Origin: Bdellovibrionaceae bacterium UBA2316
GTDB taxonomy: Bacteria; Bdellovibrionota; Bdellovibrionia; Bdellovibrionales; Bdellovibrionaceae
Assembly: GCA_002345205.1 (NCBI GenBank)
Contig: DDVI01000148.1
Coordinates: 1 to 22,669, forward strand
Direction: 5' to 3'
Length of the DNA: 22,669 bases
In this document: in pieces, positions 8,577 through 15,917 of the stretch
Layout: each line of letters starts with the position of its first letter
How positions within the stretch are numbered: position 1 is the first letter of the stretch
Program-made: the position numbers and the translations under genes
The notes under the pieces: model-generated
The model's input: the letters and a program-made list of their open reading frames with translations, nothing else
What the model was told of the DNA's origin: nothing
Databases searched by the model: none

Positions 8577-9236
8577 ATGCAAATTCAGCCCAAGGGATCG
8601 GTGTCCCTTTTAGCTGGGATTCAACCCAAAATACGAGATGTCGTTTTGAAGGAAACGGCAAATATCCAAGGGTGCTGGAAAAAAACCGTTGAGAACCTGC
8701 TCGACATTGGCCACTCGCTCGACAAGATCAAAGAGATGCTGCCGCATCCAATTTTTCTCGCCCACATCAAGGCAAGCCTTGGGCTTGGTGAAATGCAAGC
8801 CTCAAGACTTATCGCGCTTTATAGAAAATTTGGCAGCGCAGGATCATCCAAAGTTTTAGAAGCGAAGCCTTCAGTGCTGTACCTGCTCGCCACAGCTAAG
8901 GACTTAGATAAGGTCGAAGCACTCGCCGGTGGCGGCAAAGTCTTGGTGTCTGGTAAGCGCAAATCCATAGACCAACTTAAAGTTGAAGATGCGATCAAGC
9001 TGCGTGAATCCTCTAAAAAGCCAACGCCAGAACCAAGCGATGCGGATATTGACAAACAAAGAGCTGATTCAGCTTTTGAATCGCTTGGTGATCTCTGTCA
9101 AGAAATCGAAGACTGGTCAAAGGATCTAGCTCGCTTTCACCGTAAAGGATTGGCACTTAAAGATCGCAAGCTAATTATCGACACGCTCAAAGAAACCAGA
9201 GCGGCCATTAACTCCTGCATTGCTTCGATTGAATGA
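8577..9236 (+). CDS. DUF3102-like protein, first gene of a coupled four-gene operon
   Basis: 219 residues. The ATG is preceded by AAAGGAG with a 6-base gap, an excellent ribosome site. Residues about 25-105 are helical (NLLDIGHSLDKIKEMLPHP, then MQASRLIALYRKFG and KPSVLYLLATA), the style of DUF3102 and related plasmid/phage proteins that often carry a ParB-like or HTH-like DNA-binding segment. The C-terminal half is charged and probably coiled-coil or extended (KKPTPEPSDADIDKQRADSA). No catalytic motif is visible. Its stop overlaps the next start (ATGA), so it is co-translated with the JAMM gene. Function unknown; DNA binding or partner scaffolding is a guess. Confidence 0.8.
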   Translation: MQIQPKGSVSLLAGIQPKIRDVVLKETANIQGCWKKTVENLLDIGHSLDKIKEMLPHPIFLAHIKASLGLGEMQASRLIALYRKFGSAGSSKVLEAKPSVLYLLATAKDLDKVEALAGGGKVLVSGKRKSIDQLKVEDAIKLRESSKKPTPEPSDADIDKQRADSAFESLGDLCQEIEDWSKDLARFHRKGLALKDRKLIIDTLKETRAAINSCIASIE

Positions 9237-9736
9237 AGACCTTGGTGATTAGTCAAATCCTGCATGACCAAATTCTGCGATGGGCAGTTTGCTCGCGTAA
9301 AGAAATAAATATCGTCTGCTTCGGCTTAAAGGACAGAATCAAAAAAGTCGAACGACTTAGAAATCCCGAACGCTATGGTCGTTACACAGCCTCAATCAAT
9401 AACCGTGAGTATTGAGATGTCATTCAGAAATATCGCAGTTTGAAGGTCATTGCTTGTGGTCATTCACACATCGGTGGGCCTGCTCGACCTAGCAAAGGCG
9501 ATATGCCGCCAACCATTACGGCAGGCAAAATTGAACTTATCGTCTGCACAAAAAGCAGGACAATAACCGCTTGGAAAATTCATAAGACTAGAGCGGCAAC
9601 AATTAAAAAAGGCCGTGTGGCTTTGCTGGTTCTTGAAAACGATAAGTCGCTACAAGATCCTAGATGTAGCTACGAAAAACGCAAAGTCGGAAGTTCTCAA
9701 AGAGTGACACGTTTCACCCGAAAGAGAACCCGATGA
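9233..9736 (+). pseudogene. JAMM/JAB metalloprotease-fold gene interrupted by one in-frame TGA
   Basis: One reading frame of 168 codons contains a single TGA at 9413-9415 (codon 61). The part before it carries E24 (KEINIVCFG). The part after it, in the same frame, carries HSHIGGPARPSKGD, an exact HxHx7Sx2D motif (H77, H79, S87, D90). Together these are the full zinc-binding and catalytic set of JAMM/MPN+ peptidases (deubiquitinase-like, RadC-like and CBASS Cap3-like proteins). The stop falls between them, so no active enzyme can be made without readthrough or correction. A CGA-to-TGA change (Arg, giving REYRDVI) is a simple origin. Both ends keep ATGA overlaps with neighbours, which argues that the damage is recent or a consensus error. 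Reinitiation from TTG 9440 would give an inactive fragment. Confidence 0.75.
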
Positions 9737-10035
9737 AACTTAAAATAACTCAAACACTAACGCAAATTTTGGAATCGCGTCGCCTGACGATCAAAGAAAT
9801 TTCAAAGGCCACTGGCGTTCCGATGTCTAGTATCTCCGGCTGGAAAAAGGATAACCGCAGCCCCAATGCCGAACAAGTGGCAAAGGTAGCGCGGCACCTT
9901 GGCGTGACTGTTCACTTCTTGCTATTTGGTGAAGAGGACCACGAGGAGCCACTTCAAAAAATTCTAAAAGAGGATTTCTTCACAGGCACCTTCGAGATCA
10001 CCGTCAAAAAGGTAAAGCTGAAGGAAGGCAAATGA
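9733..10035 (+). CDS. Xre-family helix-turn-helix regulator
   Basis: 100 residues with a Cro/C1-type HTH at about 7-66 (LTIKEISKATGVPMSSISGWK, then SPNAEQVAKVARHLGVTVHFLLFGE). Such proteins bind palindromic operators as dimers, often controlling the mobile or defence genes beside them. The C-terminal 30 residues are lysine-rich and not recognised. The start overlaps the JAMM stop (ATGA) and its stop overlaps the next start (ATGA). It probably regulates its own operon from the 8325-8576 region; no specific operator was identified there apart from the ATTACCCC element facing hsdR, which it could also bind. Confidence 0.88.
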   Translation: MKLKITQTLTQILESRRLTIKEISKATGVPMSSISGWKKDNRSPNAEQVAKVARHLGVTVHFLLFGEEDHEEPLQKILKEDFFTGTFEITVKKVKLKEGK

Positions 10036-10796
10036 GACTCCTGGTTTTAGCGGCATTGCTATCTGCTCATTATGCTAATGCAGACATGACAACTGACCTG
10101 AAATCAGGTGACTTTAAGGCAGCATACAATTCTTCGTTGAAAGAGTTCCGATCTACAAATCGTGAAGCACAGACCATGATTGATACGTATGAGCGAGTAC
10201 ACAAGAATATAAATTTTCAGAGCAATGAATTGCTATGTAAGCCCGACCAATCGGATGCCTATCACCATGCCTGCTTGGGTTTTACGATGGAACGAGAAAT
10301 GGTGTCCGGCAAGTTTTGGCAGGACACGGTGGGTCGCATTGCACCTGATCTGTTAAAGATTGATGCTGATGTTAAGGCTCATTACGAAAAACAAATTCAA
10401 GAAAAGGCTGCTTCGCTTGCGGCCAAGATTAGGTCAGAAGTTGAAACCAAATTGAGCGAGTGTCAGGCAGGAACAACAATAGAAGAACTTGAAAAAGAAA
10501 AGGGCTGTATTCAATCCATCGGCAAAAAGTACGTTGGTGGCATCTTCAGTAATTCGCTATATCAAAAGCACGTTGCTGCTGGTCCTGTGTATGCGACACT
10601 CGCGCCACGACTGGATTCAACAGAGTCCAAATTGAAAGACGCAATCGCAAAATGGCAAGCCTCGCCCGAAGGGCAATTGCAGGAAGCCGCATTTCACCTT
10701 TGCAACGCACACTCAGGAAAAAAGATAAACGAACAGGCCGTTTCAGATGAACAATCGGTGAGACCCGCGAGATTTCTTTGTTATTCTGTTTTATAA
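10032..10796 (+). CDS. Exported protein of unknown function, last gene of the operon
   Basis: 254 residues with a signal peptide (LLVLAALLSAHYANA, cleavage near residue 18), so it should reach the periplasm. The mature part is mostly helical, with several cysteines (in ELLCKP, HHACLGF, SECQAG, KGCIQS) that may form disulphides, and a heptad-like stretch at about 115-160. No family recognised. It is coupled to the xre gene by ATGA. The last 12 or so residues (SVRPARFLCYSVL) look less protein-like than the rest, so a late frameshift is possible but unproven. An exported protein tied to a cytoplasmic regulator and JAMM gene is unusual. Confidence 0.75.
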   Translation: MRLLVLAALLSAHYANADMTTDLKSGDFKAAYNSSLKEFRSTNREAQTMIDTYERVHKNINFQSNELLCKPDQSDAYHHACLGFTMEREMVSGKFWQDTVGRIAPDLLKIDADVKAHYEKQIQEKAASLAAKIRSEVETKLSECQAGTTIEELEKEKGCIQSIGKKYVGGIFSNSLYQKHVAAGPVYATLAPRLDSTESKLKDAIAKWQASPEGQLQEAAFHLCNAHSGKKINEQAVSDEQSVRPARFLCYSVL

Positions 10797-11462
10797 TTCC
10801 TTTGAACGGGTCCATTTGCTCGCCATAGATACCAAACAAAAATAGCGCTGGCAGGTCGCCCACAATCATTTCTGGATTTATCCTCCAGATCAATATTTAT
10901 ACGACTCACTTCATAGGCATCTATATAGTACTTACTTTCAATCGTTTTTTAGTACCCGTCTGGACTTTTAACCCTGGCTGTAGACAGTTTTGAATCGAGT
11001 TCAAACGATATTTTTTTTGCTGGTTTCCCTAGAATCTTCATGTTTTAAACCAAGAGTGTAACCAACATCGTTACTTAATTTATATTGGGACTTTGGATCT
11101 TTCTCTTTTCCGAGATTTAATGGATTGGCGACATTGGCCACTTGTTTGGAACTGCCGACCTCGCCTTTTTGATCAAACCCTGTTTCTGTAAACGTTTTCT
11201 TCGGTGAGAACACGCTGACGTAATCCTAATCTAAATTCACTAACCGCTGAACTGAATAATCAGTGTTGCACAAAGATTTTCCTCCAAATTATTAACGCTG
11301 ATTTAACTTACGAATGGCACGCTCCTAAATGGCTTCAATATTTAACCGATAATGCTCTTCATGATCTAGTCGTGTAAATCTTTAGGTCGACCGGGAAAAG
11401 ACTTCAAAAGCAACTCTTTTTCAATGTTCTTTAACCCTGCAAATTATATGATATCTTTCTAA
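10797..11462. other. Gap of about 670 bp, mostly featureless
   Basis: No convincing complete gene, tRNA, repeat array or strong promoter was seen. The only open stretch with protein-like composition is at 11001-11213 on the minus strand (listed separately). This gap marks the right edge of the accessory region. Confidence 0.6.
11001..11228 (-). pseudogene. Possible gene remnant
   Basis: About 75 codons remain open on the minus strand after a TAG, reading DYVSVFSPKKTF, then GLKHEDSRETSKKNIV before a TAA. The polar composition is protein-like, but there is no start with a ribosome site and no recognised family. It may be the 3' end of a decayed gene, or chance. Confidence 0.2.
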
Positions 11463-12906
11463 ATGAAAAAGGTTACCTTAGTGAACTGTTTTTTAATCAG
11501 AAAAGTGACGACTATCTCAAAAGAATTTTTATTTTTTGGTGTTTTGGCCGCCTGGCTTTGTCCGCCAACAAACGGTTTTTCAAAAAACTTATACTTTCAA
11601 GATGTGACTCTGAGCGCCGAAATTGAAAAAGTGAGCACGAACTCGGTTTCATTTTCCGACATAGATGGTGATGGATTGGTCGATTTGGCGATTGAAGGTC
11701 GCTTATATAAGAACTTATCAACAAAAGAAGTTATTAAATTTAGCGAAATCACCAGTGATGTTGGCTTGAGTAGCATGCGCGGCCATCCTATCCTTGCCGA
11801 TTTAAACAATGATCATTTAGTTGATATCGTAACGACGCACGGACAAGTATTCCTTCAAACTAGGAATAGATTTTTTCTGGAAAAAAGTTTGGAATTAGGA
11901 CTTAAGCACGTCAAAATTCCTGTCGAAATTATGACCGTTTCGATTGGAGATTTCAATAGGGACGGATGGCCAGATATTATCTTCGGCATGGCTGAAAAAT
12001 ATGAAAAAAACCAATTTCATCATTTTGCACCATTATTTTTTAAAAATGTTTCTGGTTCATACTTTGTCAATGTCAGTGATGAGCTTTTTTTGCAAAATAC
12101 CAAAGCGTATACTCGGGGAATTTCATGGGTAGATTTTGACAACGATTCATCACTTGAAATCTATGCTTCGAACTATCGCCTCAACCGTAATTTTCTTTGG
12201 AAAAAATCAAATGGTAAATACAACGAAATCGCTGAACGCTTGAGTATTCAGGGGGAATTTAACCCAGCGAAGTTTGTTGATGATATTACCAATCAGACCT
12301 ATGGCCCACAATACGGTCACTCTTTAGGCTCAACTTGGGCTGACTATGACAATGACGGTTTTTTTGATCTTTGGGTTTCTAAATTGGCGCATAAGTTCGT
12401 CGGCTGATTTCGATAACGATGGTTTAGTTGATACGTATGTTCCCCAGACCTACAATATTGAATATGCTCATTCATTACTTTTCAAAAACAAGGGTAATTT
12501 TCGCTTCGAAGACGTAGGAAATGGCATAAGAGTCATCGACAGCTATGCGGGCGCTTTCGCTGATTTAAACAACAATGGACGCCAAGACTTAGTTGTCTCT
12601 GGTCGACTAAAATTAAACGCGGAACCGTCCTTAAGAGTTTATAAAAATATTTCTCAAAATTCAAATAACTTTATAAAATTTAAACTTTTGGGAGAACAAT
12701 CGGGAACCTATCCGGTAGGAGCCCAAATTAGGATCAAACATAAAAATGGGATTTTTGTGAGACAGTTTGAAGGCAACACGGGAACTCTAAATCAACAGAA
12801 TGATCCAATAATACATTTCGGACTTGGTCGAAATGTAGAAATTCAAAGTGTCCAAGTCGTTTGGCCCTCTGGAATTAAACAGAATCTAAAGAGCCATCAA
12901 TTTTAA
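11463..12906 (+). pseudogene. Secreted FG-GAP/VCBS repeat protein with ASPIC/UnbV C-terminus, broken
   Basis: The frame opens at ATG 11463 (no clear ribosome site) with a probable signal peptide ending near CPPTNGFSK. It carries several FG-GAP/VCBS calcium-binding blades (FSDIDGDGLVDLAIEG, GDFNRDGWPDIIFG, WADYDNDGFFDLWV). It stops at 12407 just after a blade. A different frame continues from about 12400 with another blade (SADFDNDGLVDTYV, ADLNNNGRQDLVVS) and a clear ASPIC/UnbV domain (GAQIRIKHKNG, HFGLG, VVWPSG) to 12906. Between the two blades the linker that usually carries 25-40 residues is nearly absent. A deletion that also shifted the frame fits better than a one-base error. Family members are extracellular beta-propeller proteins, probably adhesive or carbohydrate-related. 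Confidence 0.8.
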
Positions 12907-12908
12907 AA

Positions 12909-12936
12909 AAATTCAGTGAATTTAATTACTGAATTT
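12909..12936 (+). terminator. Hairpin 1 after the FG-GAP gene
   Basis: Arms AAATTCAGT (12909-12917) and ACTGAATTT (12928-12936) pair perfectly around a 10-base loop, 3 bases after the stop codon. AT-rich, without a long T-run, so termination is plausible but not certain. Confidence 0.4.
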
Positions 12937-12949
12937 AACCAATAGGAAT

Positions 12950-12975
12950 TTGCTTATTCGTATCCGAATAAGCAA
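12950..12975. repeat. Hairpin 2: 11-bp perfect stem
   Basis: TTGCTTATTCG (12950-12960) and CGAATAAGCAA (12965-12975) form a perfect 11-bp stem with the 4-base loop TATC. No T-run follows. Confidence 0.5.
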
Positions 12976-12992
12976 CATTAAACACAAGAGAC

Positions 12993-13016
12993 ATTTTTGG
13001 TTTGCAAACCAAAAAT
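12993..13016. repeat. 24-bp perfect palindrome
   Basis: The 24 bases are fully self-complementary around the centre TTTGCAAA, with flanks GG/CC and poly-T/poly-A ends. It could be a dyad operator or part of a bidirectional terminator; ATTTTTGG on one side gives a T-run on the minus strand. Confidence 0.5.
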
Positions 13017-13304
13017 CAAAATAATTGAAACCTCAAAAAAAACCTTTTCCTAGTAAAAACACTACCTTCCCCGGCCTCCATGGATAACGAGGAGCTCTTT
13101 CGTAGATTTATTTTACTTTATCTAATCGCCCCCAAGGACTAAACAAAACGAACTACTTGGCTGCCCTGAACGTCGCCGCTAAGATACGTCCCAGATAAAA
13201 ACGCTAGGATCATCTATAAAATTTTGCTAACCTGCCTAAACGAAGGGTTGCCTGGCTTATACAACCAAGTGAGTTCCATCTTATGTTTTCTATCGGGAGA
13301 AAAA

Positions 13305-14531
13305 TTGTTTCGTAAAGTCGGCTTAAGTATCACGGTCGGAATTTTATCAGGAAGTGCGGCTGCAGTTTTTCTGATTGCACTTGAATGGGCTACTCAGACT
13401 CGAAATAACAATACTTTTATCATTTGGGGTCTTCCGCTTGCCGGTCTGGCTATTGGCTTAATATACCACCACTTTGGGCATGAAGCCGGTCGCGGGAATA
13501 ATTTAATTATTGATGAAATTCACAATCCTAAAAAAATTCTACCGATTCCTATGGCCCCCCTGGTTCTGGGTGGGACATTACTGACTCACCTATTCGGTGG
13601 CTCTGCCGGTCGTGAAGGCACGGCCGTACAAATGGGCGCTAGCCTTTCCGATCAAATCGCTCGATTTTTTAAAATCGAAATGAAAGATCGACAAATTCTT
13701 TTAATGGCTGGTGCCGGTGCGGGCTTTGGCGCCGCAATTGGAACACCTTTCGCGGGTGCTGTTTTTGGAATGGAAGTTATCCAGATTGGCAAATTCAAAT
13801 GGTCAGCTTGGGTAGAATGTTTAGTTGCCTCCTTTGTTGGTTACTCTACATCGATACTATTACAAGCACCGCATTCACAGTTCCCAAAGATAGCCATCGA
13901 TTCGTTTCACGCTCATGTTTTACTATGGGTTGTGATTGCGGGAATTGTATTTGGCCTAGCCGCACGCGTATTTTCATCAGTGACCCACGGAATCGAAAAA
14001 CTAAACTCACGTTTTATTAAATATCCGCCGCTACGTCCATTTATTGCCGGTCTTATCTTAGTGGTTCTGTATTACATAGAGGGATCCTATCGCTATGTGG
14101 GCCTAGGTATCCCGATCATCAACGAAACCTTCCAGCCTCAGGAACATTTAGAAACCACATTAAAAGATCCCGCGTTTAAAACTCTTTTCACGGCTATAAC
14201 GGTTGGCTCAGGATTCAAAGGCGGCGAATTTGTGCCGCTCGTATTTATCGGTTCAACATTAGGAAGTGCATTGGCTCTGATTCTGCCCGTCTCACTTAAA
14301 ATATTAGTAGCTGTTGGATTCGCCGCAGTCTTTGCCGGCGCGGCCAACGCACCGATCGCCTGTAGTTTAATGGCTATCGAAATTTTTGGAATGGACATTG
14401 CGCCGTATGCCGTAGTCGGCTGTTTCATGAGCTATTTTTTCTCGGGATATAAAGGGATTTACACGTCCCAAATTGTCCATACGAAAAAACATAACCGATT
14501 GTTATCCTTGTTCAAAAAATCAAACACGTAG
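13305..14531 (+). CDS. CLC-F type fluoride/proton antiporter
   Basis: 408 residues from TTG 13305, chosen because GGGAG lies 5 bases upstream; the longer frame to TTG 13224 has no ribosome site. It is a polytopic CLC-family protein. The Glu-gate motif is GREGT (102-106) where chloride CLCs have GREGP. The anion-binding segment is GRGNNLI (63-69) where chloride CLCs have GSGIP, so the pore serine is replaced. The later motif is GFKGGEFVP (about 303-311). Asn substitution in the first filter and GREGT mark the CLC-F clade, which exports toxic fluoride in exchange for protons across the inner membrane. This assignment rests on remembered clade signatures. The stop overlaps the convergent DKNYY gene by 12 bp. 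Confidence 0.82.
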   Translation: MFRKVGLSITVGILSGSAAAVFLIALEWATQTRNNNTFIIWGLPLAGLAIGLIYHHFGHEAGRGNNLIIDEIHNPKKILPIPMAPLVLGGTLLTHLFGGSAGREGTAVQMGASLSDQIARFFKIEMKDRQILLMAGAGAGFGAAIGTPFAGAVFGMEVIQIGKFKWSAWVECLVASFVGYSTSILLQAPHSQFPKIAIDSFHAHVLLWVVIAGIVFGLAARVFSSVTHGIEKLNSRFIKYPPLRPFIAGLILVVLYYIEGSYRYVGLGIPIINETFQPQEHLETTLKDPAFKTLFTAITVGSGFKGGEFVPLVFIGSTLGSALALILPVSLKILVAVGFAAVFAGAANAPIACSLMAIEIFGMDIAPYAVVGCFMSYFFSGYKGIYTSQIVHTKKHNRLLSLFKKSNT

Positions 14532-15094
14532 TTTATTTATTTGGTATAAATTCCCCGTCGACGATTTGTCCGGGAACCTCAAAATTATATTTTCGGTCGC
14601 ATAATAACTACCCAATGATTTAAACGTAGTCGCATCAACAAAGTCTAATTTAGTTCCTTGATAGAACGCATTTTTACTGTCCTTACTAAAACCATCATCA
14701 AGAATGACGAATGAATTTGGATCGGCACCATCTAAAGCACTAGTTGCATAGTAAACGTGATTCTTGTCTCGAGTAAAAAATCGCTTCCAATTTTGATTGT
14801 CTGGAAGCAACTGAAATGATGCTTTATCAAGGCCATTAGGAAACGCCGCCTGCATTAGATAGACTCGGTCTTTATCTTCCCCAAGTTGCCCGTCACCGAT
14901 TGTCATTGTTTTAAACGATTTAGCATCGCGCCGATGACTTCACTGTTAGATATTCCATAAACCTTATAAAAGACCTTAGATCCATCTTTGTGATATCCCC
15001 TAGCTGACTGGCTATAGAAGTAATACACCATCCCGGCGCCGATAAAAAAACAATAGCAAGAATAGACACGAATGTAATAATATTTTTTTCTCAT
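14520..15094 (-). pseudogene. Membrane-anchored DKNYY-family protein, frameshifted
   Basis: Two overlapping frames make one gene of about 191 codons. The first (from 15094) has an N-terminal membrane segment (CYCFFIGAGMVYYFY), then GYHKDGSKVFYKVYG, and stops at 14903. The second frame, read from about 14927, gives DAKSFKTMTIGDGQLG, EDKDRVYLM, FTRDKNHVYYATSALDGADPNSF and DSKNAFYQGTKLD, which are DKNYY repeats (PF13644). Adding one base near 14928 joins them as VIGADAKSFKTM, exactly the repeat rhythm 'gaDakSF'. The apparent ATGA coupling of two small genes at 14903-14906 is therefore probably chance. The function of DKNYY proteins is unknown. Convergent with the antiporter gene. Confidence 0.75.
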
Positions 15095-15138
15095 TCTAAA
15101 TTTCCTAACCCTTAGGAAATTTTCAAACGACGAATGAT

Positions 15139-15816
15139 CTAATGAAAGCTTATTTCAACCTGAGTGACTACATTTCGAATGACTTGATCTTGATACTGAT
15201 AACTAAGAGTTGTTCCAGTTCGCACGGTGAAGTTGTGATCCCCATGAGCCGTTACTCCGAGCAAAGCTAGCTTCCCTAGTGGCCTTAATGTTTGACGAAT
15301 TTCTTCAACACTACAATAGGGATCCTCAGCCGAAATTATCATTCTGAGCTTGATATCGTTACGAGCTAACATCGAAGCGTAGGTTGACCGAAACGGGGCT
15401 TCCAGCGAACAATTCGGAGTCAGCAAAATCTGCATCTGGGCTAATTCTAACGATGACTCCAGCGCCTTAGTCGAAAAACTTTTTGATATTAAAACCGTTT
15501 TGGCAGGCCGGAATCCTAAATGATACTGGGCTGCTTTTAAAACGTAATTGATATCCCGCGCGGCTCGTTGCAATTCCCGTCCTGGTGTTTGCAATGTATC
15601 GGGCGACCAATTAAATCTAACTATCGTGTAACCAGCCGCCTTTAGTTGGCGTGCGAGTTCGCTAAATAACCTTTCATTCATTAAGTATGTCTTCGCCGGT
15701 GCAATAACGACGAGCCCTTTGGGTGCGCCGACTGGTTTATCGACGATCGTCTCTAGAGCGCATGCCATCTGAAACGAAACTGCTAAAGCTAATATAAGAA
15801 AATATTTTCCAACCAT
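15139..15816 (-). CDS. Exported alpha/beta-hydrolase-fold protein
   Basis: 225 residues from ATG 15816, which has GGAGG 5 bases upstream; a longer frame to 15891 is less likely. The signal peptide (YFLILALAVSF, then QMACA) ends near residue 20; the cysteine is not in a good lipobox. The core fits the small alpha/beta-hydrolases related to Tex30/KANL3 and dienelactone hydrolase: strand GLVVIAPAKTY, nucleophile region LISKSFST (S113, with the usual glycines replaced), acid in IISAEDPYC (D165) and histidine in HGDHNF (H194). A full Ser-Asp-His triad can be proposed, but the unusual nucleophile elbow makes activity uncertain. It is divergent from a LysR regulator with a short shared control region, which probably regulates it. 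Confidence 0.78.
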   Translation of the reverse strand: MVGKYFLILALAVSFQMACALETIVDKPVGAPKGLVVIAPAKTYLMNERLFSELARQLKAAGYTIVRFNWSPDTLQTPGRELQRAARDINYVLKAAQYHLGFRPAKTVLISKSFSTKALESSLELAQMQILLTPNCSLEAPFRSTYASMLARNDIKLRMIISAEDPYCSVEEIRQTLRPLGKLALLGVTAHGDHNFTVRTGTTLSYQYQDQVIRNVVTQVEISFH

Positions 15817-15896
15817 GATTACCTCCAACGTTGTTAACGATTTCGGTGGTTTTAGCCAGAAGTCCGCTTCCTGTCTGTTGTTTATTTTCAAACATT

Positions 15897-15917
15897 ATGT
15901 TATCAAAATGACAACAT
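15897..15917. promoter_or_regulatory. LysR-type operator in the divergent control region
   Basis: ATGTTATC (15897-15904) and GACAACAT (15910-15917) form an interrupted palindrome (7 of 8 pairs, 5-base spacer) containing the T-N11-A core of LysR boxes. It covers the start codon of the LysR gene, which suits autorepression. Confidence 0.5.

Larger units (their letters stand above)
12907..13304. other. Intergenic region of about 400 bp with three hairpins
   Basis: The first 110 bases hold three consecutive inverted repeats (listed separately). The rest, 13017-13304, shows no gene. TATAAA at 13215-13220 is a possible -10 box for the antiporter gene but lacks a good -35. No fluoride (crcB) riboswitch pattern was recognised. 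Confidence 0.5.

Noticed and set aside
9413..9415. Selenocysteine or programmed readthrough at the TGA
   Set aside because: No hairpin like a bacterial SECIS directly after the codon, and JAMM proteins are not known selenoproteins.
12907..13304. Fluoride (crcB) riboswitch upstream of the CLC-F gene
   Set aside because: Looked for the GG-GATG-G...UUC-CC core and the GCUGAUG..CUAC end; no adequate match on the plus strand.
13224..13304. Longer N-terminus of the antiporter from TTG 13224
   Set aside because: The extra 27 residues are not membrane-like and lack a ribosome site, while TTG 13305 has GGGAG at 5 bases.
15817..15891. Longer N-terminus of the alpha/beta hydrolase from 15891
   Set aside because: It would place 25 polar residues before the signal peptide; ATG 15816 has GGAGG.
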